Shown here in pieces: positions 1 to 6,483 of a stretch of 13,936 nt of DNA. The notes beneath the pieces are model-generated. The model worked only from the letters and a program-made list of their open reading frames with translations, was not told the DNA's origin and searched no databases. Position 1 is the stretch's first letter, and the number at the start of each line of letters is the position of its first letter. The position numbers were made by a program, and so were the translations under genes. Origin of the DNA: JBBARC01 sp040400005 (GTDB lineage Bacteria > Pseudomonadota > Alphaproteobacteria > Acetobacterales > Acetobacteraceae). The stretch lies in assembly GCA_040400005.1 (NCBI GenBank), contig JBBARC010000065.1, positions 1 through 13,936 on the forward strand, written 5' to 3'.

Positions 1-54
1 GCTGATCGCTCGGCTGCAGGCCGCTTGATCAGACCGGAGAGACCTGGGCAGTTA

Positions 55-157
55 CAGAAAAAGAAACAAAAAGACTCTTATTAATGGGGCCAGGAGCGCG
101 CGGTGGCAGTGCAGCCCCAGGCCCAGCGTAGTAAAAGTCTTTTGCTTCTTTTCTTCA
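55..157. repeat. Dispersed intergenic inverted-repeat element, copy 1
   Basis: Two T/A-rich arms of about 35 bases face each other around a GC-rich centre. The left arm runs from about 55 to 91 and the right arm from about 120 to 157. Shared blocks include the right-arm core AAAAGTCTTTTGCTTC and the mirrored left arm. Inside, TGGGGC (85-90) can pair perfectly with GCCCCA (114-119). The element lies just beyond the stop of the CoA-transferase gene, at the end of the minus-strand array, so its hairpin may help end transcription (inference). A related full copy lies at about 12045-12182 and a half copy at about 3346-3397. The sequence to its left (1-54) holds nothing I recognise except a CTGATC/GATCAG inverted repeat at 2-7 and 27-32. 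Confidence 0.7.
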
Positions 158-174
158 GAAAAAAAGACCTTGTC

Positions 175-1443
175 TTACCCTAACCTACGCACCATCCCAT
201 GCGCCGCCCGTGCCAAATCTTCCCGCGCCTCGGGCGCGGCAATGGCAATCATCCGCCGGGCGCGCTCGGCCAGGGTTTGGCCGCGTAGGCTGGCGGCGCC
301 AAATTCGGTTATAATCACATCAACATCGCTGCGTGCGGTGGTTACCGGGCCACCTAGGCTTGCCACAATCCGGCTAATACCACCGCGGGCGCTAGCGGGC
401 AGGGCGATGATGGAACAGCCGCCATCCGATCGGTGCCCGGCGCGCACGTAATCTACTTGGCCACCGGTGCCGCCTAGGTAGTCATCGCCAATTTGTTCGG
501 CGTTCACCTGGCCGGTAATATCCACCTCCACGGCGGAATTAATCGTCACCAAATTGGGCAAACTTGCCAGCACGGCGGCGTCATGGGTATAGGCCGAACT
601 GCGCAGGGCAATGGCGGGGTTGCGATTGGCAAAGCGGTACAAACGATCGCTGCCAATCAATGCCCCAGTTACCGATACGCCGGTATCGATGGGTTTGCGG
701 GCATTAGTCACCACGCCGCGTTCGATTAAATCTACCAGCCCGTCGCCAACCATGCCTGAATGCACGCCAAGATCACGGCGGTCGTTCAGCGATTGCAAAA
801 TGGCATCGGGGGTTGCGCCAATCCCCGCCTGCAAAACGCTGCCGTCGCCGATAAAGTTTGCGGCGTGGTCGGCGATGGCGCGGTCGGTGTCGGCAACCCG
901 CCCAGGTGGCACACTCACCAGCGGCAGATCCACTTCAATCGCCACATCAATATCATCGGGGTGCAGCCCGGCATCACCAAACATCCATGGCACATTTGGA
1001 TTAATCTCGGCGATAACCACGCGCGCACAATCGATGGCGGCGCGCACGTAATCGCCGGTGAGGCCAAAACTATGCCGCCCATCGGCGCCGGCCGGGCTTA
1101 CCTGCACCAGCACTACGTCGCAGCCGATCAGGTTTTGCCTGATGTAAGGCCCCACCAGACCAACATGGCAGGGAATAATATCCAGCAAGCCGGCTTTAAC
1201 TAGGCGCCGATTGGTGCCAAGTGCGCCAAAACTGCTCAGCCGAATATGCACAATCTCGGCTGGGTTCAGTGTTGTTGAAAAACTGGCGCCGACAAAAGCC
1301 GATAGCCCGGCAACGGATTGTGTCTGCTGCTGCAATGCTTTCAACAACACAGTTGGCTCGGCACACGCTTGAGGCCACAGTAGGGCGTCGCCGGGCTTAA
1401 TGTATGCGCACAGATCAATCGATTCGACAGAAACTACCTTCAT
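175..1443 (-). CDS. Acetyl-CoA hydrolase / family-I CoA-transferase (Cat1/AarC-like)
   Basis: 422 aa, the usual size for the 4-hydroxybutyrate/acetate CoA-transferase and acetyl-CoA hydrolase family. Visible family blocks are LQAGIGATPDAI (204-215), INSAVEVDITGQVN (301-314), the glycine-rich GGTGGQVDYVRAG (324-336) and VDVIITEFGAASLRG (374-388). Glu306 in the VEVD block matches the glutamate that forms the glutamyl-CoA thioester in AarC-type enzymes, so the protein should be catalytically competent. The family moves CoA between acyl-CoA and a free acid, or hydrolyses acyl-CoA, in the cytoplasm. Acceptor and donor cannot be read from sequence. It is the last gene of the minus-strand array, 32 bp after the SDR gene. 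No strong ribosome binding site precedes the ATG. In context it could activate a free acid substrate or dispose of an end product such as acetoacetate (inference). Confidence 0.88.
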   Translation of the reverse strand: MKVVSVESIDLCAYIKPGDALLWPQACAEPTVLLKALQQQTQSVAGLSAFVGASFSTTLNPAEIVHIRLSSFGALGTNRRLVKAGLLDIIPCHVGLVGPYIRQNLIGCDVVLVQVSPAGADGRHSFGLTGDYVRAAIDCARVVIAEINPNVPWMFGDAGLHPDDIDVAIEVDLPLVSVPPGRVADTDRAIADHAANFIGDGSVLQAGIGATPDAILQSLNDRRDLGVHSGMVGDGLVDLIERGVVTNARKPIDTGVSVTGALIGSDRLYRFANRNPAIALRSSAYTHDAAVLASLPNLVTINSAVEVDITGQVNAEQIGDDYLGGTGGQVDYVRAGHRSDGGCSIIALPASARGGISRIVASLGGPVTTARSDVDVIITEFGAASLRGQTLAERARRMIAIAAPEAREDLARAAHGMVRRLG

Positions 1444-1475
1444 TTTATCGTTACTTTTATCGGCATGCCAAATCC

Positions 1476-2237
1476 TTACCCAAAATTAGCTTGTCCACCA
1501 TCCAGCGGAATAATCGCCCCCGACAAATACCGTGCATCAGGGCCACACAAAAATGCGACCGCACGGCCAATATCCATCTCGCAATCACCCACCCGCCCTA
1601 ATGGAATGGTCGCAATGAACGCCGCCGATTCCTCCGGCCGCGCCTGTATCCACATTTCCATACCGGGCGACATTGCATGCGGTGCAATGGTGTTTACTCG
1701 TATATTATCGCGTCCCCACTCCGCCGTTGCCGCCCGCGAAAGCGATCGTATCGCCTGTTTTACGGCGGCATAACAACCGTAACCGCTCATATCCCAGCGT
1801 TCCGATGCGGCGGTGGCCAAGTTTACAATCGCGCCGCCGCCACGCGCCTGCATATGTGGCTGGCAAGCCTTCATCAACCGAAACGTCGCCATCGGGCCAG
1901 ACATAAACCCATCCAGAAACGCATCGTCGGACACGTCCAACAACTTGCCTAATGGCACTTCCTGCGCGTTATTAATCAAAATATCGATGCCACCAAATTT
2001 GGCCGCAGTTTCCGCAACAACCCGCTCGATATCAGGTGCCGATTTTACATCGCAAGTGGTGCTGCCAGCGCGGCCCCCAAATGCTTCAATCTCGCCAGCA
2101 ACCTTCGCAACCGTGCTCAAGGTGCGCCCAGCCAGCATAATGGTGGCGCCCTCTTTCGCCAGCGCATGCGCGATGCCACGGCCAACCCCTTGTCCGCCGC
2201 CAGTTACAATAGCAATTTTACCGTCAAGATAACCCAT
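1476..2237 (-). CDS. SDR family oxidoreductase with altered catalytic Ser
   Basis: 253 aa, typical of classical SDRs. The N-terminal NAD(P)-binding glycine motif TGGGQGVG is at 12-19. The NNAG structural motif appears as NNAQ (89-92). The catalytic Tyr156 and Lys160 are present in YAAVK, and the C-terminal LDGG motif is at 245-248. The residue that normally supplies the catalytic Ser (as in FabG, IGS before the tetrad Tyr) reads LAT, giving Thr142. A Ser follows at 145 and could substitute. The helix Asn of the SDR tetrad is also not evident (FMSGPMA, 111-117). The enzyme should interconvert a hydroxyl and a carbonyl using NAD(P)H; substrate unknown. The ATG is preceded by AGGGAG with 9-nt spacing (complement of 2247-2252), which lies at the end of the preceding SnoaL gene, 5 bp away. 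Cotranscription is likely. Confidence 0.9.
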   Translation of the reverse strand: MGYLDGKIAIVTGGGQGVGRGIAHALAKEGATIMLAGRTLSTVAKVAGEIEAFGGRAGSTTCDVKSAPDIERVVAETAAKFGGIDILINNAQEVPLGKLLDVSDDAFLDGFMSGPMATFRLMKACQPHMQARGGGAIVNLATAASERWDMSGYGCYAAVKQAIRSLSRAATAEWGRDNIRVNTIAPHAMSPGMEMWIQARPEESAAFIATIPLGRVGDCEMDIGRAVAFLCGPDARYLSGAIIPLDGGQANFG

Positions 2238-2242
2238 GTCTG

Positions 2243-2800
2243 CTAACTCCCTACGGGCAATGGTTGGCGGCCGGTTAGGGCCAGGCGGCTAAATATGATG
2301 TTTGGTTCGGTCACAATCACCTCAGATTGTTCATAAATCCGCGTATAGGTGGTACACGAAATCTTCCAATCACCGTCAATTTTGCGATAAGTATCACGGT
2401 ATAAGGCGCTGCCAATCGTCGATAGTTTGGTATGGAAATTGTAGAAAATATCAGTCAAATACCAAATACCAGTGGCCTCAGTCGGCGATAAAATCTCAAT
2501 CTCCGGGTGATGCCCAGTATGTTGGGCTACGGCGCGTGCATGAAAAGAATTTGCCAGCGCCTCCACCAATTCGGTGCGTCCACTCACAATCCACCGATAC
2601 GTGCCACCTTCGTAATCTACCGTCACATCATCGGCAAACACCTCATGCAATATCGCAATATCGGCGGTATCGATCGCCCGAAAATAGCGGTATTTCAGTT
2701 TCTGAATAGCCTCGATATCTTCTAGTCGAGCAACCCTAGCCGCCAAATCGTTTGTCGCGCTTGTCACAATCCTGTCCCCCCGCACGCCATTAGATATCAC
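2243..2800 (-). CDS. SnoaL-like (NTF2-fold) protein, longer paralogue
   Basis: 185 aa from a GTG whose GTGA overlaps the stop of the upstream SnoaL gene. A second GTG at codon 12 is also possible. The N-terminal helix pattern KYRYFRAIDTADIAILHEVFADDVTVDY (36-63) is the hallmark of the SnoaL_4/NTF2-like superfamily. It is followed by a His cluster (HTGHH, 94-98) and a C-terminal beta strand ending in DGDWKISCTTYTR. Tyr39, Asp44 and the His residues occupy the pocket positions used by dehydratases and isomerases of this fold such as scytalone dehydratase. Members can be dehydratases, ketosteroid isomerases, hydrolases or non-enzymatic, so a specific activity is not claimed. It is paired with another SnoaL gene and sits between two SDR genes. 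The DNA is visibly AT-richer than the flanks (40% GC by hand count over 2341-2460). Confidence 0.85.
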   Translation of the reverse strand: MISNGVRGDRIVTSATNDLAARVARLEDIEAIQKLKYRYFRAIDTADIAILHEVFADDVTVDYEGGTYRWIVSGRTELVEALANSFHARAVAQHTGHHPEIEILSPTEATGIWYLTDIFYNFHTKLSTIGSALYRDTYRKIDGDWKISCTTYTRIYEQSEVIVTEPNIIFSRLALTGRQPLPVGS

Positions 2801-3246
2801 GCATCAATCGGCGCAAAATCCGCCGGCACATTATAAAAATACGATTTTTCTTCGCTACGCTCACTAATGCGCCAGCCGGCACTAGTGCGGGTTAAAGTAT
2901 CGATATACCAAAGCCCGCAGAAAAACACATGCTCCTTGCCGTGGTGGTTTAAGATCATCGGGTTGTGACAAATCGTACGGGCCGTGGCGCTGTCGCCCGC
3001 AATCCTAAGCTCAGTCGCCGCCACTAAATGCTGAAACCCAGCAAAGCGCTCCAGTGCTTTCGCCAAATACGCTTTAATTTCGGGCACCGTGCCGCGTGCA
3101 CCACCCATCGATGTATAATCAATGATCGCATCGGTAGTAAAAATTCGATCTAACGCCTGCCAGTCCCGCCGATCAATCGCGTGGCTATAGGCCGAAATTA
3201 AATCCTGAATTTCTAACCGGTCAGATATTTCCTGAAGTGACAGCAT
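2797..3246 (-). CDS. SnoaL-like (NTF2-fold) protein, shorter paralogue
   Basis: 149 aa, the normal length of a single SnoaL_4/NTF2-like domain. The N-terminal block reads LISAYSHAIDRRDWQALDRIF (16-36), giving the Tyr20/Asp25 arrangement, with His73 (FQHLVA) and His94 (CHNPM) later. The C-terminal strand contains GWRISERSEEKSYFY. These are the polar pocket positions seen in dehydratase/isomerase members of the fold (family knowledge). The actual reaction is unknown. The ATG follows a G-rich stretch only 2 nt away, and an AGGA lies further upstream, so the ribosome binding site is unclear. It is the first gene after the 140-bp gap downstream of the PECR-like SDR, and its TGA overlaps the GTG start of the second SnoaL gene, implying translational coupling and perhaps a hetero-oligomer (inference). 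Confidence 0.86.
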   Translation of the reverse strand: MLSLQEISDRLEIQDLISAYSHAIDRRDWQALDRIFTTDAIIDYTSMGGARGTVPEIKAYLAKALERFAGFQHLVAATELRIAGDSATARTICHNPMILNHHGKEHVFFCGLWYIDTLTRTSAGWRISERSEEKSYFYNVPADFAPIDA

Positions 3247-3345
3247 AACTCCCCCAATTTCCTATGCGCAGGGTTGCTCCCGACGCTGTTATATCGTTCG
3301 GTAATCTACGTCATTTCGGTTTCTTAAACAGGGCAAAGAGCACGC

Positions 3346-3397
3346 AAGACTCTTCCTTTTCTGAAAAAAAAGAAGCAAAAAGGCTTTTATGCCTTTG
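3346..3397. repeat. Half copy of the dispersed repeat overlapping an SDR 3' end
   Basis: This T/A-rich arm matches the left arm of the copy at about 12045-12182: CTTTTCTGAA, then an A-rich GAAGCAAAA stretch, then a CTTTTAT block. No matching second arm is seen. On the minus strand it supplies the last codons and stop of the PECR-like SDR gene, so the repeat and the coding region are merged here. The remainder of the 3247-3386 gap shows nothing else I recognise. Confidence 0.55.
3377..3396 (-). terminator. Weak intrinsic terminator within the half repeat
   Basis: On the minus strand AAAGGC (3396-3391) pairs with GCCTTT (3384-3379) around the loop ATAAAA. Two more T residues follow, and after a GC interruption a T-rich stretch. 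The stop codon TAA of the upstream SDR gene lies in the loop. The stem is only 6 bp, so termination would probably be partial. That would give a step-down between the acyl-CoA dehydrogenase/lyase/SDR genes and the SnoaL/SDR/CoA-transferase genes (inference). Confidence 0.4.
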
Positions 3398-4247
3398 GGC
3401 CTTGGCGAAAATACGCGGGCTCGGGGATCGTCCATTGGCTGCCCCACACCTGAAAGCCACCGTCTATGGTTACCACTTCGCCGGTCATGAATTTGCCACC
3501 TTCACCAGCCAAAAAGCAAATTGCATTCGCCACATCTTCAACCTCGCCGAACCGCATCATTGGGTTAGATCTTGGCATAGCCTCAACCGCTTCTGGCGGA
3601 TAAACCCGCATGCCCTCGGTTGAAATAATGCCGGGCGCTACGCAATTAATCCGAATATTTAGCGGTGCCCATTCAATCGCCAGTGTCTTGCTTAAATGAA
3701 TAACCCCAGCCCGAGCCGCGCACGTATGGGCAACGCCGGGCATGCCACGCTGCACAACGGCAACCACGTTCACAATGGCGCCCGGCATCGCCGCATCGCG
3801 CCACCGCCGCGCGGCTGATTGCATCATGTACCAAGGGCCGCTCAAATTGGTGTCGATCACCGCGTTCCACCCCTTGGTCGAAAAATCGATCGCTGCCTGT
3901 GGAAATTGTCCGCCTGCGTTGTTCACCAAAATATCAATCTTGCCGAACTCAGCCCAGCCTTTGGCAAAAATATCATCCACCGCGTCGGGGTCGCGAATAG
4001 ATGCTTGCACCACCAGCACGCGGCGGCCCAGTGCGCGGGCCGCCTCGGCGGTTTCCTCCAAAATCTCCCGCCGGCGCCCGCAAATCACCAAATCGGCACC
4101 CAGACGCGCCAAAAATATCGCCGTCGCACGGCCAATGCCGGTACCCGCACCGGATACCACCGCCACCTGGCCGGCAAAACTGCCATCGCGCAAAGCTATT
4201 GGCAGCGTGCCCAGCTCGGCCAAATCGCGGCCAAATTTTTGCGTCAT
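3387..4247 (-). CDS. SDR oxidoreductase of the 2,4-dienoyl-/trans-2-enoyl-CoA reductase (DECR/PECR) type
   Basis: 286 aa. The nucleotide-binding motif SGAGTGIG is at 32-39, NNAGG at 109-113 and the tetrad Asn at 134 (DTNLSG). The C-terminal DGG is at 262-264. The classical YxxxK is absent. The equivalent segment reads GVAHTCAARAGV (171-182), matching the HxGxA(K/R) pattern that peroxisomal trans-2-enoyl-CoA and 2,4-dienoyl-CoA reductases carry instead of YxxxK. This points to reduction of an unsaturated acyl-CoA with NADPH rather than alcohol oxidation (family knowledge; substrate unknown). Its start overlaps the stop of the lyase gene as ATGA, so translation is coupled. Its 3' end lies inside a dispersed repeat. 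A simple 3-oxoacyl-ACP-reductase-like annotation would be misleading. Confidence 0.87.
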   Translation of the reverse strand: MTQKFGRDLAELGTLPIALRDGSFAGQVAVVSGAGTGIGRATAIFLARLGADLVICGRRREILEETAEAARALGRRVLVVQASIRDPDAVDDIFAKGWAEFGKIDILVNNAGGQFPQAAIDFSTKGWNAVIDTNLSGPWYMMQSAARRWRDAAMPGAIVNVVAVVQRGMPGVAHTCAARAGVIHLSKTLAIEWAPLNIRINCVAPGIISTEGMRVYPPEAVEAMPRSNPMMRFGEVEDVANAICFLAGEGGKFMTGEVVTIDGGFQVWGSQWTIPEPAYFRQGPKA

Positions 4248-5137
4248 GCCCGTATTACCGCAGCCAGCGCCAGCACCTGGTGGGCCTGTTTCAAATGCGG
4301 CATGTCCAACATCTTGCCGTCCAGTCCTACCGTGCCAGCAGCGGGATTGGCAGCAAAGGCGCCCACCACCCGCTCTGCAAATCCAATATCCTCGGCACTA
4401 GGCGTAAACGCTGCGTGTATCGGCGCAATCTGGTCGGGGTGGATCGCCAGCATGCCGCTAAACCCATCTTTGCGCCCGCGAGCGGCATAGGCCGCCACCG
4501 CATCGGCATTGCGAAAATCCATAAACGCGGTTTCAATCGCGGCAATCCCGGCCGCATGTGCGCCCAGCAAACACAGTGATCGCGCCAATTGGTAGGTGTG
4601 CGAAAGTGCCCCGGCATCATCACGATTTGTGCTTGCCCCAATGGCGGCGGCAAGATCCTCCGCCCCCCAGGTAAGCCCAATCAGGCGCGACGATACGCCA
4701 CCAAACTGCCCCAGCGTAAACACTGCCTGTGGCGTTTCAGTAGCAACCGGTAGAATTCTAATTGACCCAGGCTCAATGTTCGCTTGCGTTTCTAACGCAC
4801 GCAGATAATGCGCCAGCACCCGCACATCCCCGGGCCCAGTAATCTTCGGCAACATAATGCCGGTGGGCCCGCCCGCCACAATAGCTGCCAAATCCGGCAA
4901 GGCATGCGTGGTCGATAGCGGATTTATCCGCACCCAAATTGCCCGCTTGCTGCCATCTGCGCGCGCTGCAAGTAAAGTTTGCCGCACCACGTCGCGAGCA
5001 GCAGGCTTGGCGGCGTCGGCCACCGAATCCTCAAGGTCAAGGATCACGCCATCAGCGGCGCTCGCCAGCGCCTTCGCTATTTTGCGCAGAGAATCCCCCG
5101 GCGCAAATAGTAGCGAGCGAAATGCAGCCCCACTCAT
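4244..5137 (-). CDS. CitE/HpcH-type lyase (citrate lyase beta-like, malyl-/citramalyl-CoA lyase family)
   Basis: 297 aa, the normal size for stand-alone CitE-like proteins. It begins with RSLLFAPGDS (7-16), then VILDLEDSV (31-39), VRINPLST (69-76) and LPK (96-98). The Mg-binding Glu134 is in ETPQ and Asp161 in GAEDLAA. It closes with LDGKMLDMPHL (272-282). Arg70 and the two acidic ligands mark an active TIM-barrel lyase/thioesterase that cleaves or forms C-C bonds next to a CoA ester. No citrate lyase alpha or gamma subunit gene is nearby, so it is not part of a citrate lyase complex. Between the acyl-CoA dehydrogenase (1-bp overlap, TGATG) and the PECR-like SDR (4-bp overlap), it plausibly cleaves the 3-hydroxy-3-methyl-type CoA ester formed after carboxylation (inference). 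Citramalyl-CoA or malyl-CoA lyase activity is the alternative. Confidence 0.88.
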   Translation of the reverse strand: MSGAAFRSLLFAPGDSLRKIAKALASAADGVILDLEDSVADAAKPAARDVVRQTLLAARADGSKRAIWVRINPLSTTHALPDLAAIVAGGPTGIMLPKITGPGDVRVLAHYLRALETQANIEPGSIRILPVATETPQAVFTLGQFGGVSSRLIGLTWGAEDLAAAIGASTNRDDAGALSHTYQLARSLCLLGAHAAGIAAIETAFMDFRNADAVAAYAARGRKDGFSGMLAIHPDQIAPIHAAFTPSAEDIGFAERVVGAFAANPAAGTVGLDGKMLDMPHLKQAHQVLALAAVIRA

Positions 5138-6345
5138 CAGCGCAGCAATTCGCCAGCAATAATGACTTTACGAATTTCTGTAGTGCCGGCGCCGATCTCC
5201 AGCAGTTTCGAGGCTCGGAACAAACGGTTAACTTCAGTTTCGCGCATGTACCCGGCACCGCCAAAAATCTGCACCGCGTCATTACACACTTTCGAACAGG
5301 TTTCGGCCGCATACAAAAGTGCCGCCGCGGTTAGCTTATGCACTTCGCCGCGCCCGCCAGATCCCTCATCCATGCTGTTGGTAAACCCTAGCACCCGATA
5401 GCAAAATGATTTCGCCGTCTCGATGCCAACATACATCTCCGCCAGCTTGCCCTGCACCAACTGAAAACTGCTAATTGGCTTGCCAAATTGCGTGCGCGTT
5501 TTGGCGTAATCCAACGCCAGATCAAACGCGCGCTCGGCCATACCAACGTTAATCATCGCGACAATCACGCGTTCCAAATCTAGCCCGCTCATCACCACGG
5601 CCACACCGTTGTTTTCGGTGCCCACCAGGTTTGCCGCCGGCACAACACACTCTTCAAAAACTAATTCGGCCGTCGTCGACCCGCGAAATCCCATTTTATC
5701 CAGTTTTTGCGCAACCTTGAACCCAGGAAAACCGGCCTCAACGACAAACGCTGAAATGCCCTTGGCACCTTTTGTTTTGTCAGTCTTTGCATACACCAAC
5801 ACCACATCAGCCACTGGCCCGTTGGTAATGTACAGCTTCTGGCCGTTCAAAATATAATTGTCACCCTCGCGCCGTGCCGTTGTGGCCATCGATCCCAACG
5901 CATCCGATCCTGCTCCAGGCTCGGTTAGCGCCAAGGCGCCAATTTTGCTGCCGTTGCACAAGCCCGGTAAATAGCGCGAACAGATGTCCGCGCTGGCATT
6001 TCTGAAAATATTATTCAGGCACAAATTTTCATGCGCGACATAGCTCAACGCCACCGCATGGTTCCAGCGCGCCAACCCCTGGGTAATCAAGCCGGATGTG
6101 AAAAAATCACTGTCCGCACCGCCGTACTCAGATGATGCGGTTACCCCTAAAAATCCCATTTCCCCTAAGCGCGGCATCACGTGCTCTGGCCACCATTCCT
6201 CGTTATCCATGCGGGCTTGCAGCGGGTGTAATTCGCGGGCGGCAAATTTATCGGCTTGGTCGAGAATTTCCTGCTGCTCGTGGGTCAGCGAAAACGCCGA
6301 TGGTGCGGGCGCGTTGCGCAGGTCCACATTGGTGTCTGCCGGCAT
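5137..6345 (-). CDS. Acyl-CoA dehydrogenase, isovaleryl-CoA dehydrogenase-like
   Basis: 402 aa from the ATG at 6345, chosen because AGGAGG (complement of 6355-6360) sits 9 nt upstream. An in-frame GTG at 6366 would add 7 residues and bury that site. It has the three-part ACAD fold: an N-terminal helical domain, the FAD-contacting TEPGAGSD (141-148), a middle beta domain, and a C-terminal domain with TRTQFGKPISSFQ and QIFGGAGYMRE. The catalytic base is placed as in isovaleryl-CoA dehydrogenase: Glu258 in SGLDLER. The position used by medium-chain enzymes is glycine (EIGAGTTE). The expected reaction is FAD-dependent alpha,beta-dehydrogenation of a branched acyl-CoA, passing electrons to ETF. 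Citronellyl-CoA-like substrates are an alternative to isovaleryl-CoA. It is the first gene after the divergent promoter and overlaps the lyase gene by one base. Confidence 0.93.
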   Translation of the reverse strand: MPADTNVDLRNAPAPSAFSLTHEQQEILDQADKFAARELHPLQARMDNEEWWPEHVMPRLGEMGFLGVTASSEYGGADSDFFTSGLITQGLARWNHAVALSYVAHENLCLNNIFRNASADICSRYLPGLCNGSKIGALALTEPGAGSDALGSMATTARREGDNYILNGQKLYITNGPVADVVLVYAKTDKTKGAKGISAFVVEAGFPGFKVAQKLDKMGFRGSTTAELVFEECVVPAANLVGTENNGVAVVMSGLDLERVIVAMINVGMAERAFDLALDYAKTRTQFGKPISSFQLVQGKLAEMYVGIETAKSFCYRVLGFTNSMDEGSGGRGEVHKLTAAALLYAAETCSKVCNDAVQIFGGAGYMRETEVNRLFRASKLLEIGAGTTEIRKVIIAGELLR

Positions 6346-6354
6346 GGTCGGGTT

Positions 6355-6360
6355 CCTCCT
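6355..6360 (-). promoter_or_regulatory. Shine-Dalgarno AGGAGG fixing the ACAD start
   Basis: A perfect AGGAGG on the minus strand with a 9-nt spacer to the ATG at 6345. It decides this start over the in-frame GTG at 6366. Confidence 0.85.
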
Positions 6361-6393
6361 GCGCACTGCGCCGCCCTAGGTGCCGGATGGGCA

Positions 6394-6422
6394 TTGACGG
6401 CATAGTGAATGGCATTCATTAT
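6394..6422 (+). promoter_or_regulatory. Predicted rightward promoter for tetR and the carboxylase genes
   Basis: TTGACG (6394-6399) and CATTAT (6417-6422) are separated by 17 nt, a sigma70-like arrangement about 60 bases ahead of the tetR start. The 13-bp inverted repeat at 6406-6418 lies between the two boxes and touches the -10, so a bound repressor should block this promoter (inference). Confidence 0.5.
6406..6418. promoter_or_regulatory. Candidate TetR operator, 13-bp inverted repeat
   Basis: TGAATG-G-CATTCA has two perfect 6-bp arms around a single central base, in the only intergenic space between tetR and the divergent ACAD gene. It overlaps the -10 and start region of the leftward promoter and the spacer of the rightward one. 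One site could therefore control both directions, as is usual for autoregulated TetR-family repressors whose ligand is often an acyl-CoA of the pathway. Binding itself is inferred. Confidence 0.6.
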
Positions 6423-6445
6423 AACCGGAATAGCGCGGCTGCCAA
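6418..6445 (-). promoter_or_regulatory. Predicted leftward promoter for the ACAD-led operon
   Basis: On the minus strand TTGGCA (complement of 6440-6445) and a perfect TATAAT (complement of 6418-6423) are separated by 16 nt. The expected start point, around 6411, falls inside the 13-bp inverted repeat. The leader to the ATG at 6345 would be about 65 nt. This is the best promoter match I see in the window. Confidence 0.65.
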
Positions 6446-6483
6446 GTGGTAAGGCGGCTGCGGTTTTTGCGGGGAGCGTGCCC

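Noticed and set aside
1..54. CTGATC/GATCAG inverted repeat as part of a tRNA or attachment site
   Set aside because: The arms are 6 bp with 19 nt between and no tRNA-like T or anticodon arm. No integrase is present.
3742..4579. Three long plus-strand frames (up to 223 aa) opposite the PECR-like SDR and CitE-like genes
   Set aside because: They are antisense shadows: their products are Ala/Arg/Pro/His-rich without motifs, while the minus-strand frames encode full families with conserved active-site motifs.
5137..6366. GTG at 6366 as the start of the acyl-CoA dehydrogenase
   Set aside because: It would place the perfect AGGAGG inside the coding region. The ATG at 6345 is correctly spaced from it.
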